Shown: piece after piece, positions 57,736 to 64,000 of the stretch
Layout of the letters: every line of letters starts with the position of its first letter
How positions within the stretch are numbered: position 1 is the stretch's first letter
Assembly: GCF_900182635.1 (NCBI RefSeq)
Contig: NZ_FXTD01000009.1
Span: forward strand, 62,001 to 126,000
Direction: 5' to 3'
Source: Halorubrum cibi
GTDB lineage: Archaea; Halobacteriota; Halobacteria; Halobacteriales; Haloferacaceae
Length of the DNA: 64,000 nt
Made by a program: the position numbers and the translations under genes
The notes under the pieces: model-generated
What the model saw: the letters and a program-made list of their open reading frames with translations, nothing else
Told to the model about the DNA's origin: nothing
The model's database searches: none

Positions 57736-58218
57736 ATGAACGAGGACCCCGTCGACGACCACCCCGCCGGCGACCCGCGCGTCGAACACGTCGAGGTCGT
57801 CCGCGCGCGCGGCCACGAGAACGTCACCGCCGAGCACGCGAGCACCTTCGAGTTCACGACCGACGACTGGCTCACGCCCGCGGGCGACTGTATCCTCGGC
57901 GTCGCGGCCGACCGAACCCCGCGGGACTTCTCCGCGGCGTTCCGGGAGGCGTGTCAGGATCCGGACGCGACGATCGCGGCGACGATCACGGTCGAGGCCG
58001 AGGATGGCGAGACGCACACGGAGACGATCGTCGGCCGGGGCGACCCCGGTCTCGCGCTCGTCGACGATCGGTCGATGGTCGGCCGGACGAGCGAGTACTC
58101 CGACGACGAGCGGACGATCTTGGTCGACGCCGACGCGGCCGCCGCCGACCTCGACCGCGACCTCGTGGCCGCGCTCGCCGACGGCGCGGACGTGGAGTTG
58201 CGGCTCGAGGTTCGGTGA
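57736..58218 (+). CDS. DUF371 family archaeal protein
   Basis: A 160-residue protein of the archaeal DUF371 family: Val-Arg-Ala-Arg-Gly-His-Glu-Asn-Val-Thr near residue 22, then Thr-Thr-Asp-Asp-Trp-Leu-Thr-Pro-Ala-Gly-Asp-Cys-Ile-Leu-Gly-Val near 43-58. It is mostly beta, cytoplasmic, of unknown function. It probably follows the amidohydrolase in one transcript. Confidence 0.88.
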   Translation: MNEDPVDDHPAGDPRVEHVEVVRARGHENVTAEHASTFEFTTDDWLTPAGDCILGVAADRTPRDFSAAFREACQDPDATIAATITVEAEDGETHTETIVGRGDPGLALVDDRSMVGRTSEYSDDERTILVDADAAAADLDRDLVAALADGADVELRLEVR

Positions 58219-58354
58219 GCGTCTGGTGCTCGCAACCTACTCACACGAATCAAGCCAAGTACCACGGACCCCTCGGAACGGCGGTCATGAACGGCGACAC
58301 GGACTGGGAACGAGATATATCAGCGGAGTGAGAACTCAATAAGGGAGAATAAGA

Positions 58355-58468
58355 ATGAACATCAATCGATTCTGGACGACGGCCGGCGAGTTCGATCTGT
58401 CCAAGGTGCTGATCTGGGGTGGCCTGCTGGTGACACTGATCCCCGGCTTCTATCTGATCTTTGCGTAG
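58355..58468 (+). CDS. 37-residue single-helix membrane protein
   Basis: A very short protein: a polar N-terminus (Met-Asn-Ile-Asn-Arg-Phe-Trp) and one transmembrane helix (about 18-37, Val-Leu-Ile-Trp-Gly-Gly-Leu-Leu-Val). An AAGGGAG ribosome-binding site lies 9 bp upstream, and a TATATC box at 58313-58318 would start the transcript near 58343. The combination of promoter, ribosome-binding site and clean helix supports a real gene. Function unknown; small respiratory or transport subunits have this shape. Confidence 0.6.
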   Translation: MNINRFWTTAGEFDLSKVLIWGGLLVTLIPGFYLIFA

Positions 58469-58478
58469 CGACAGAACG

Positions 58479-58506
58479 CTTATTCCGTGGTAACTACTAC
58501 TATCAC
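58479..58506 (+). promoter_or_regulatory. hicBA promoter and candidate HicB operator
   Basis: A TATA-like CTTATTCC at 58479-58486 is about 27 bp before the hicB ATG. GTGGTA (58487-58492) and TATCAC (58501-58506) form an imperfect inverted repeat spaced by 8 bp, across the transcript start. Toxin-antitoxin promoters are usually repressed by the antitoxin, so this is a candidate HicB site. Confidence 0.5.
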
Positions 58507-58508
58507 CT

Positions 58509-58712
58509 ATGAGTACTGGCCGGGAGATCCGCCTGATCGAGGAGGACGAGGGCGGTTGGTCGGCGATCGACCAGGAGTTGAACGTCGCCAGCCAAGGCGA
58601 GACGCGCGAGGAGGCGCTTGCGAACCTCGACGAGGCGATCGAACTGACGGAAGAAGCCCGTGAGGCGGATACGCCCGCGCCGGAACCGGACGCTCCCTGG
58701 TTCGAGGGATGA
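58509..58712 (+). CDS. hicB: HicB-family antitoxin
   Basis: A 67-residue HicB-like protein: Arg-Leu-Ile-Glu-Glu-Asp-Glu-Gly-Gly-Trp-Ser-Ala, then Gln-Gly-Glu-Thr-Arg-Glu-Glu-Ala-Leu-Ala-Asn-Leu-Asp-Glu-Ala-Ile-Glu-Leu, the typical partial RNase H fold. No DNA-binding domain is fused, so operator binding may need a complex. It overlaps the toxin gene by 4 bp (ATGA), with the antitoxin first. Confidence 0.88.
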   Translation: MSTGREIRLIEEDEGGWSAIDQELNVASQGETREEALANLDEAIELTEEAREADTPAPEPDAPWFEG

Positions 58713-58960
58713 GCGGCCCGCCGCGAAATTTCTCCGGTCGAGAGATCGTCAACGTCCTCACCTCGGTCAACTACCGCAAGGACCGCCAGCGCGGAAGCCA
58801 CGCGATTCTGAAGTACACGAACTCCGACACCGGCGAGGTTCGAACCGTCACCGTCCCGCTTCATGACCGGGTGAAGATCGGAACGCTTCAGTCGATTGCC
58901 GAGCAGTGCGGCGCAGAGGACTTCGACGCGTGGTGCTACTGGATCGACGAGCATCGTTGA
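58709..58960 (+). CDS. hicA: HicA-family mRNA interferase toxin
   Basis: An 83-residue HicA/YcfA toxin of double-stranded RNA-binding fold. The catalytic His is in Arg-Gly-Ser-His-Ala-Ile-Leu-Lys-Tyr at residue 31, with Ser-Gly-Arg-Glu-Ile-Val-Asn-Val-Leu before it and Thr-Val-Pro-Leu-His-Asp after. HicA cleaves mRNA when freed from HicB. The pair is intact with no frameshift and is likely functional. Confidence 0.9.
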   Translation: MSGPPRNFSGREIVNVLTSVNYRKDRQRGSHAILKYTNSDTGEVRTVTVPLHDRVKIGTLQSIAEQCGAEDFDAWCYWIDEHR

Positions 58961-58965
58961 TACAG

Positions 58966-59130
58966 TCACACGTCTACCTGTCCGGTTCTGACGGCTCGGA
59001 TACTCGAACATCGCGACCAGTGCGGCGAGGCTGTCAATTCGGGACGCTGTTCGCGTTCTCCCTCGTCGATGGGGAGGCCGCAGAACTCACAGCAAACGGG
59101 ATCGAGAAGCGTCTCCTCGGTTTCCGTCAT
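58966..59130 (-). CDS. Possible 54-residue Cys-rich protein
   Basis: A minus-strand frame with Asp-Pro-Val-Cys-Cys-Glu-Phe-Cys-Gly-Leu-Pro-Ile near residues 11-22, reminiscent of a zinc ribbon knuckle. The second knuckle is degenerate (His-Trp-Ser-Arg-Cys-Ser). Haloarchaea encode many 50-70-residue double-CxxC zinc proteins, so this could be a real but decayed one. It is convergent with hicA and ends 5 bp after it. The rest of the 338-bp gap to tRNA-Ala holds no gene that I can see. Confidence 0.4.
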   Translation of the reverse strand: MTETEETLLDPVCCEFCGLPIDEGEREQRPELTASPHWSRCSSIRAVRTGQVDV

Positions 59131-59298
59131 GCTGCGTTCCCCCATTCACGATCGCCCGACGGCGTCGACCCGCCTTCGGGGTCCGCAAGAACTATGTTTT
59201 CAGATGGGACATCGGCGACACCCGATTTTGCCGTTGATTCGCCGTAGAGAGTTTCTACTGTCTGTTTGAGAACAATCGGTACGACGGAGGAATCGGGA

Positions 59299-59370
59299 TG
59301 GACTCGCGGGGATTTGAACCCCGGGCCTTCCCCGTGCCAGGGGGATGATCTACCACTGATCTACGAGCCC
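59299..59370 (-). tRNA. tRNA-Ala (anticodon GGC)
   Basis: A 72-nt tRNA. Acceptor GGGCTCG pairs with CGAGTCC (one G-U pair), discriminator A. The anticodon stem TCCCC/GGGGA encloses CTGGCAC with anticodon GGC. The T-arm CGGGG-TTCAAAT-CCCCG is intact. No intron. Confidence 0.93.
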
Positions 59371-59453
59371 TCGTACGCATCCACCAGTTCCCCGGTGCGT
59401 ATATTAAGGCCTTCGACTCGGGGATCAGGGGGTCGAGCCGTGCCGGCGACGAC

Positions 59454-59999
59454 TCAGATCCGATCCGAGTCGACGTACACCTCGAGGTCGACGTCCCGAG
59501 TCGATCCTTCCAGATCCCGGACCGCCCGCTCGATCACTCGCTCGGCCTCCCCGCGAATGAGCGGGATCGCCTTCTTCAACACCCAGTCGAACGAGACGAG
59601 CCGTGGGAGATCGAGTGCGTCCGGGCTCGCCGACCCCGGATCGAACTCGACCTCGAGAGCGACCTCGCATGTCGGCTCGTCGCTCTCGCCGGACTCCTCA
59701 CCGTCGGCTCCCTCCCTCGGCGTCACCCGCCAGCAGCCGCCGGCGTCGATGTCCTTCGTGATCTCCCAGTCGATCCGCTCGGGCGGTTCGACGTCGGTCA
59801 CCCTCGAGTGGGCGGTGTAGGTGAGTTTCCACCACGCGAAGGTGAGCGCGTAGCGGGTTCCGGGGCCGCCGTCGCCCGCGAGCGTCCGGACCTCACGGAG
59901 GTATTCGGAGTAGTGCGCGTATCCCTGAAAGTCCAGCAGGAACTCGTAGACGGCCTCCGGATCGGCGTACACCTCGGTGCGCACGACGAGTTCGTCCAC
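59454..59999 (-). CDS. SRPBCC (START-like) family protein
   Basis: A 181-residue helix-grip protein: an N-terminal strand with Val-Val-Arg-Thr-Glu-Val-Tyr-Ala-Asp-Pro-Glu-Ala-Val-Tyr-Glu-Phe-Leu, then Pro-Gly-Thr-Arg-Tyr and Pro-Pro-Glu-Arg-Ile-Asp-Trp. A long C-terminal helix includes Glu-Ala-Glu-Arg-Val-Ile-Glu-Arg-Ala-Val-Arg. It resembles polyketide cyclase/dehydrase-like proteins that bind small hydrophobic ligands. Ligand unknown. CTTAATACG at about 60023-60030 is a TATA-like box at leaderless spacing. Confidence 0.85.
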   Translation of the reverse strand: MDELVVRTEVYADPEAVYEFLLDFQGYAHYSEYLREVRTLAGDGGPGTRYALTFAWWKLTYTAHSRVTDVEPPERIDWEITKDIDAGGCWRVTPREGADGEESGESDEPTCEVALEVEFDPGSASPDALDLPRLVSFDWVLKKAIPLIRGEAERVIERAVRDLEGSTRDVDLEVYVDSDRI

Positions 60000-60164
60000 G
60001 CGGGAGGGTTCTCCCGGCGCGTATTAAGCGGTCCGCCCTCGAAGTCGTTGGGCGGACGGGAGAACGGCCGGGGAGAGCACGACGAAGGAGGGTGAGCGGA
60101 CGAGGGCTTCGTTGATGTCCTTTCATAAATGTGACTTGAACTGAAACGGCCGTCATGTTTCGAG

Positions 60165-60490
60165 TGCTAGTAGAACGGGTGTTTCGTGAGTGATCGGATC
60201 GATGAGAACGGGACCGTTGCTGGCGCGGTGAACACGTCCAAAGCCCCAGCCGGCTCCAGTCGAGGGCCTCGCTGGGCTCCTCACTCACTTCGTTCGCTGC
60301 GGTGCTTGTGTCGGCCGTCTTCCCGGAGCCGGCTGCCCCTTTGAGTCCCACCCCGCACAGCACCGCAGCCTCACGCCTCCCCAGCCTCGCGGTTCGCTCC
60401 GCTCACCGCGTCCCTCGCGTTCCGGTCGCGGGCCGCCGGCCCGCTCCCGGGCGCGCCACCGCGATCGCTCGTTGCTTCGACTGAGGAGTC
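60165..60490 (-). repeat. Structured dispersed repeat, copy 4 (candidate ncRNA)
   Basis: Minus-strand copy beginning about 48 bp after the glutamate synthase stop. It starts TCGAAGCAACGAGCGATCGC. H2 lies at 60423-60451 (CCGG-GA-GCGGGCC, GGC, GGCCCGC-GA-CCGG) and H3 at 60388-60410 (CGCGGT, GAGCGGAGCGA, ACCGCG). The GGCTGGGGAGGCGTGAGG box follows. The long-range stem pairs 60325-60343 with 60239-60257: the same CAAAG-GGG-CAG cap, but the stem below reads CCGGCTCC/GGAGCCGG. Loop GACACAAGCACCG. The distal GTTCACCGCGCCAGCAAC and GAAACACCCGTTCTA tail are present. Confidence 0.83.
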
Positions 60491-60537
60491 CAACGGAGCC
60501 GGACGAGGAGAAGACAGAGGAGAGGACGCCCGCCGAC

Positions 60538-63500
60538 TCAGTCGTCGCTCGAGACCTGTCCGGTCGCGTCGCGGGCGGCGTCGGGCGCGGCGTCGGCGGG
60601 GGTGGGCGGCTCCTCGCGCACGTCAGTTCCCGTGCCCTCGGCGATCACGTCGGCGTACGCGTCGGGGAAGACGCGCACGAAGTCCGAGAGCGCGTCCTCC
60701 CAGTTGTCGAGCAGCTCGGCGGCGCGGTCGCTGTCGGTGTACGCCTGGTGGTTCTCGACGAGTCGGCGAAGCATGGCCTCGTCGCTGGCGTCGAGGTCGC
60801 GCGAGAGCGACACCATCCCGCGGTTGAGCCGCTCGCCGAGCCGGTCGTCGGGGTCGTAGACGTAGGCGACGCCGCCGGACATCCCGGCCGCGAAGTTGCG
60901 GCCCGTGTCGCCGAGCACGGCGACGACGCCGCCGGTCATGTACTCACAGCCGTGGTCGCCGACGCCCTCGACGACGGCTTTCACGCCCGAGTTGCGCACG
61001 CCGAACCGCTCGCCGACGACGCCGTTGACGTAGGTCTCGCCCGCGGTCGCGCCGTACAGACAGACGTTGCCGGCGACGACGTTGTCGGCGGGGTCGTAGC
61101 CCGCGTCCTCGGGCGTCGAGATCACGATCCGCCCGCCGGAGAGGCCCTTGCCGACGTAGTCGTTCGCCGCGCCGGCCAGTTCCATCGTGATCCCCTGAGC
61201 GAGGAACGCGCCGAAGCTCTGGCCGGCGTGCCCGTCGAACCGACAGGTGACGGTGTCGTCGGGGAGCCCCTCGCCGCCGTGTTCGGAGACGACCCGGTTC
61301 GAGAGCGTCGCGCCGACCGCGCGGTCGACGTTGTCGACGTCGCGGGTGAGCGCGACCGGCGTGCCGTCCTCGATGGCGGGCGACGCCTCCTCGATCAGGT
61401 CCCAGTCGAGCAGCGACTCGATGCCGGCGTGGGTCTGTGCGCGCGTCTTGGTGCGGGAGTCGCCGGCCGGGTCGGCGATCACCGCCGAGAGGTCGAGGTG
61501 GCTCGCCTTCTCGTGATCGGTCTCGCGTTGGGTCAAGAGGTCGGGCCGGCCGACGAACTCCTCGAGTTCGGTGAACCCGAGCTCGGCCATGAGCTCGCGC
61601 AGCTCCTGGGCGATGAACGTCATGTAGTTGATGACGTGGTCGGGCTGGCCGGGGAAGCGCTGTCTGAGGTCCTCGCGCTGGGTGGCGACGCCGACCGGAC
61701 ACGTGTTCTCGTGACACTGCCGGGCCATCACGCAGCCGGAGGTGACGAGCGAGGCGGTGCCGAAGACGTACTCCTCCGCGCCGAGCGCCGCGGCGACGGC
61801 CACGTCGCGGCCGGTCTTGAGCCCGCCGTCGGCGGCGATGCGGATCCGGTCGCGCAGCCCGGTCGCGCGCAGCATCTGATTCGCCTCCGCGAGTCCGAGT
61901 TCCCAGGGAAGCCCCGCGTTCTTGATCGACGTCTTCGGCGACGCGCCCGTGCCGCCGGAGTGTCCGGAGACGTGGACCACGTCGGCGTTCGCCTTCGCGA
62001 CGCCCGCCGCGATGGTACCGATCCCGGCCTCCGAGACGAGCTTCACGTTGACGTCGGCCGAGGGGTTCACGGCCTTCAGGTCGAAGATGAGCTGTTTCAG
62101 GTCCTCGATCGAGTAGATGTCGTGTTGCGGGGGCGGGGAGATGAGCCCCACGCCGGGCGTGGAACACCGGACGTGGGCGATCATCTCGTTGACCTTCTCG
62201 CCGGGGAGGTGACCGCCCTCGCCGGGCTTCGACCCCTGTGCCATCTTGATCTGGAGCTCGTCGGCGCTCGCGAGGTACTCCGCCGTGACGCCGAAGCGAC
62301 CGGAGGCGACCTGTTTCACGTTGCACTCCTTCTCGGTGTCGAACCGCTCCGGCGGCTCGCCGCCCTCGCCGGTGTTGGACTTCGCGCCCAGCCGGTTCAT
62401 CGCGATCGCGTTGTTCTCGTGGGCCTCCGGCGAGAGGCTCCCGAGGCTCATCGCGGCCGTCGAGAAGCGCTCGACGATCGACTCGACGGGCTCCACCTCC
62501 TCGACCGGGACCGAGTCGCGGTCGGAGTCGAACTCTAAGAGTCCGCGCAGCGTCTGGAGCGTCTCGGACTGGTCGTTGACTAGGTCGGCGAACTCGCCGT
62601 ACTGCTCGTAATCGCCGCTGCGAACCGCCTGCTGGAGCGTCCCGACCGTCTGGGGGTTCCACCCGTGGTGGACGCCCGACGAGCGGTTCTCGTACTCGCC
62701 GATCGTTTCGAGTTCCGGATCGACGCCGAAGGCCATCGCGTGGCGGGTCCGGAGGTCATCCTCGATCTCCTCGATACCGATCCCCTCGGTGCGGATCTCG
62801 GTGCCCTCGAAGAACTCGGCGACGAGCCCGGAGTCGAGCCCGACCGCCTCGAAGATCTGTGCGCCCTGATAGGACTCGACCGTCGAGATCCCCATCTTCG
62901 CCATCGTCTTCAGGAGGCCGTCCTCCAACGCGCCCCGGTAGGCGGCGAGCGCGTCCGCCTCGTCCGCGCCGTCCGGGCCGGCGACCACGTCGGCGATGGA
63001 GGCGTACGCGAGGTACGGGTCGACCGCGTCCGCCCCGTAGCCGACGAGCGTGGCGAGGTGGTGGACCTCGTGGGGCTCGCCGGATTCGACGACGAGCCCC
63101 GCGCGGTTCCGCAGACCGTTGCGCACGAGCAGATGGTGGACCGCGCCGGTGACGAGCAGGCTGGGCACGGCGAGCCGGTCCGGACCGACCGCCCGGTCCG
63201 AGAGCACGACCACGTCCGCGCCCGCCTCGATCGCGTCGGACGCCTCCCGGCGGATCCGGGTGACGGCGTCGGTGAGGGACGTGCCGCGGTCGTAGGTGGT
63301 GTCGACGGTCTCCGCGGAGAAGCCCGAATCGCCGTCGAGCCGCTTCAGCGCCGCCGTCTCGGCGTTCGACAGGACGGGGGAGTCGGCGACGATCTGGCGG
63401 GCGTGTTCGGGCGTCTCCGCGAGCAGGTTGCGCTGGTTGCCGATCCGCGACTCGAGCGAGGTGACGAGCTCCTCGCGGATGTAGTCGATCGGCGGGTTCG

Positions 63501-64000
63501 ACACCTGCGCGAACAGCTGTTTGAAATAGGTGAAAAGCGGCCGGTCGACGTCGGCGAGCACCGACAGCGGCGTGTCGTCGCCCATCGACCCGACGGGGTC
63601 CTTCCCCGCCTCCGCCATCGGCTCCACGAGGTGGTTCAGCGAGTCCGTGGTGTAGCCGAAGGCGGCTTGGTGAGCCCGGACGGTGTGCTCGCCCCCGTCG
63701 TCAGAACGTCCGTCGAGTTCGTCGAACCCCGAGTCCCCTCCGTCCCCGTCGACGAGGGCGTCGAGCTCGACCTGCCCGTCGTCGACCCACTCGCCGTACT
63801 TCTCGTCGGTGAGGTCGTCGAACACCTCGTCGTCGGGGACGATCCGCCCCTCCTCGGGGTCGGCGACGAAGATCTCGCCGGGTTGGAGCCGGCCGCGGCG
63901 CGTCACGTCCGCGGCGTCGGTCGGGAGCGCGCCGACCTCGCTACCGACGACGAGCCGGTTGTCGGTCGTGACCTCGTAGCGGCAGGGCCGGAGCCCGTTG
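60538..64000 (-). CDS. gltB: Glutamate synthase large subunit, 5' end outside the window
   Basis: About 1153 codons are visible; the gene continues past the right edge, so the N-terminal glutaminase Cys and most of that domain are not seen. Visible are the central domain (Pro-Leu-Ser-Val-Leu-Ala-Asp-Val-Asp-Arg-Pro), the FMN synthase domain (Gly-Glu-Gly-Gly-Glu-Pro-Pro-Glu-Arg, Gly-Glu-Gly-Gly-His-Leu-Pro-Gly, Val-Ser-Gly-His-Ser-Gly-Gly-Thr-Gly-Ala-Ser), the 3Fe-4S cluster Cys run (Cys-x5-Cys-x4-Cys-Pro) and the C-terminal beta-helix rich in Gly. It transfers glutamine amide nitrogen to 2-oxoglutarate. The small subunit is not adjacent downstream. Repeat copy 4 follows the stop by about 48 bp. 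Confidence 0.95.
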   Translation of the reverse strand, partial: NGLRPCRYEVTTDNRLVVGSEVGALPTDAADVTRRGRLQPGEIFVADPEEGRIVPDDEVFDDLTDEKYGEWVDDGQVELDALVDGDGGDSGFDELDGRSDDGGEHTVRAHQAAFGYTTDSLNHLVEPMAEAGKDPVGSMGDDTPLSVLADVDRPLFTYFKQLFAQVSNPPIDYIREELVTSLESRIGNQRNLLAETPEHARQIVADSPVLSNAETAALKRLDGDSGFSAETVDTTYDRGTSLTDAVTRIRREASDAIEAGADVVVLSDRAVGPDRLAVPSLLVTGAVHHLLVRNGLRNRAGLVVESGEPHEVHHLATLVGYGADAVDPYLAYASIADVVAGPDGADEADALAAYRGALEDGLLKTMAKMGISTVESYQGAQIFEAVGLDSGLVAEFFEGTEIRTEGIGIEEIEDDLRTRHAMAFGVDPELETIGEYENRSSGVHHGWNPQTVGTLQQAVRSGDYEQYGEFADLVNDQSETLQTLRGLLEFDSDRDSVPVEEVEPVESIVERFSTAAMSLGSLSPEAHENNAIAMNRLGAKSNTGEGGEPPERFDTEKECNVKQVASGRFGVTAEYLASADELQIKMAQGSKPGEGGHLPGEKVNEMIAHVRCSTPGVGLISPPPQHDIYSIEDLKQLIFDLKAVNPSADVNVKLVSEAGIGTIAAGVAKANADVVHVSGHSGGTGASPKTSIKNAGLPWELGLAEANQMLRATGLRDRIRIAADGGLKTGRDVAVAAALGAEEYVFGTASLVTSGCVMARQCHENTCPVGVATQREDLRQRFPGQPDHVINYMTFIAQELRELMAELGFTELEEFVGRPDLLTQRETDHEKASHLDLSAVIADPAGDSRTKTRAQTHAGIESLLDWDLIEEASPAIEDGTPVALTRDVDNVDRAVGATLSNRVVSEHGGEGLPDDTVTCRFDGHAGQSFGAFLAQGITMELAGAANDYVGKGLSGGRIVISTPEDAGYDPADNVVAGNVCLYGATAGETYVNGVVGERFGVRNSGVKAVVEGVGDHGCEYMTGGVVAVLGDTGRNFAAGMSGGVAYVYDPDDRLGERLNRGMVSLSRDLDASDEAMLRRLVENHQAYTDSDRAAELLDNWEDALSDFVRVFPDAYADVIAEGTGTDVREEPPTPADAAPDAARDATGQVSSDD

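Noticed and set aside
60472-62538. A 688-codon plus-strand frame opposite gltB
   Set aside because: Composition is a GC-skew artefact; gltB motifs occupy the other strand throughout.
1-64000. rRNA operon, insertion-sequence transposases, replication origin
   Set aside because: No rRNA sequence, transposase motif, Cdc6/Orc gene or origin-box cluster was seen.

Overview
The window is chromosomal DNA of a halophilic archaeon, most like Halorubrum or a close relative. The evidence is high GC, strongly acidic proteins, TATA boxes placed about 27 bp before many start codons (leaderless mRNAs), and archaeal markers: topoisomerase VI, thermosome, membrane LonB, fibrillarin/Nop5, NadM, an Rbg/DRG GTPase and a single-cyclin TFIIB-like protein. 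The genus is an inference from sequence style, not from a search.

Layout. 1-5273 (minus) is a multisubunit Na+/H+ antiporter operon (MnhE-F-G-DUF4040-B-C-D and the start of a second D-like subunit), with almost every stop overlapping the next start. 5446-10232 (minus) holds coaBC, top6A and top6B. 10445-18017 holds a JAMM protease, a ureohydrolase, a DUF2071/DCC pair, ilvD, an HxlR regulator divergent from a DoxX protein, a VOC protein and a 39-aa protein. 18018-25612 has a membrane protein, a PAS histidine kinase, an AstE-like deacylase and a three-gene ABC-2 exporter operon, one permease of which carries a PrsW-like protease domain. 25807-34802 has tRNA-Leu, a TFIIB-like protein, flpA/nop5, an arginine-deiminase-like enzyme, a CBS-ParB protein, lonB, nadM, a SAM hydroxide adenosyltransferase and DUF5793. 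34930-39504 has a type IV pilus ATPase and TadC-like membrane pair and a Trm9-like methyltransferase. 39620-47407 has a DoxX pair, regulators, tRNA-Gly followed by tRNA-derived scars and a secreted acidic protein, an SDR, a thioredoxin-reductase-like flavoprotein, a phosphoesterase and two DUF457-like paralogues. 47946-51828 encodes cytochrome oxidase (fused CoxI-III plus CoxII). 51964-64000 has two GTPases, a thermosome subunit, an amidohydrolase, DUF371, a HicBA pair, tRNA-Ala, an SRPBCC protein and most of glutamate synthase.

The most unusual signal is not a protein. Four large copies (about 13545-13920, 47470-47819, 53454-53822, 60165-60490) and one decayed copy (25613-25706) of a 330-380 bp non-coding repeat occur in this window. 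They diverge in sequence but preserve the same foldable skeleton. A long-range stem capped by constant CAAAG-GGG-CAG / CTG-GGG-CTTTG arms changes sequence between copies with compensating bases. Two local hairpins with tandem G-A oppositions do the same. This looks like a structured RNA family at high copy number. A smaller hairpin module, GA-NC-NNN-GN'-GA between complementary stems, recurs at least ten times inside and outside these copies.
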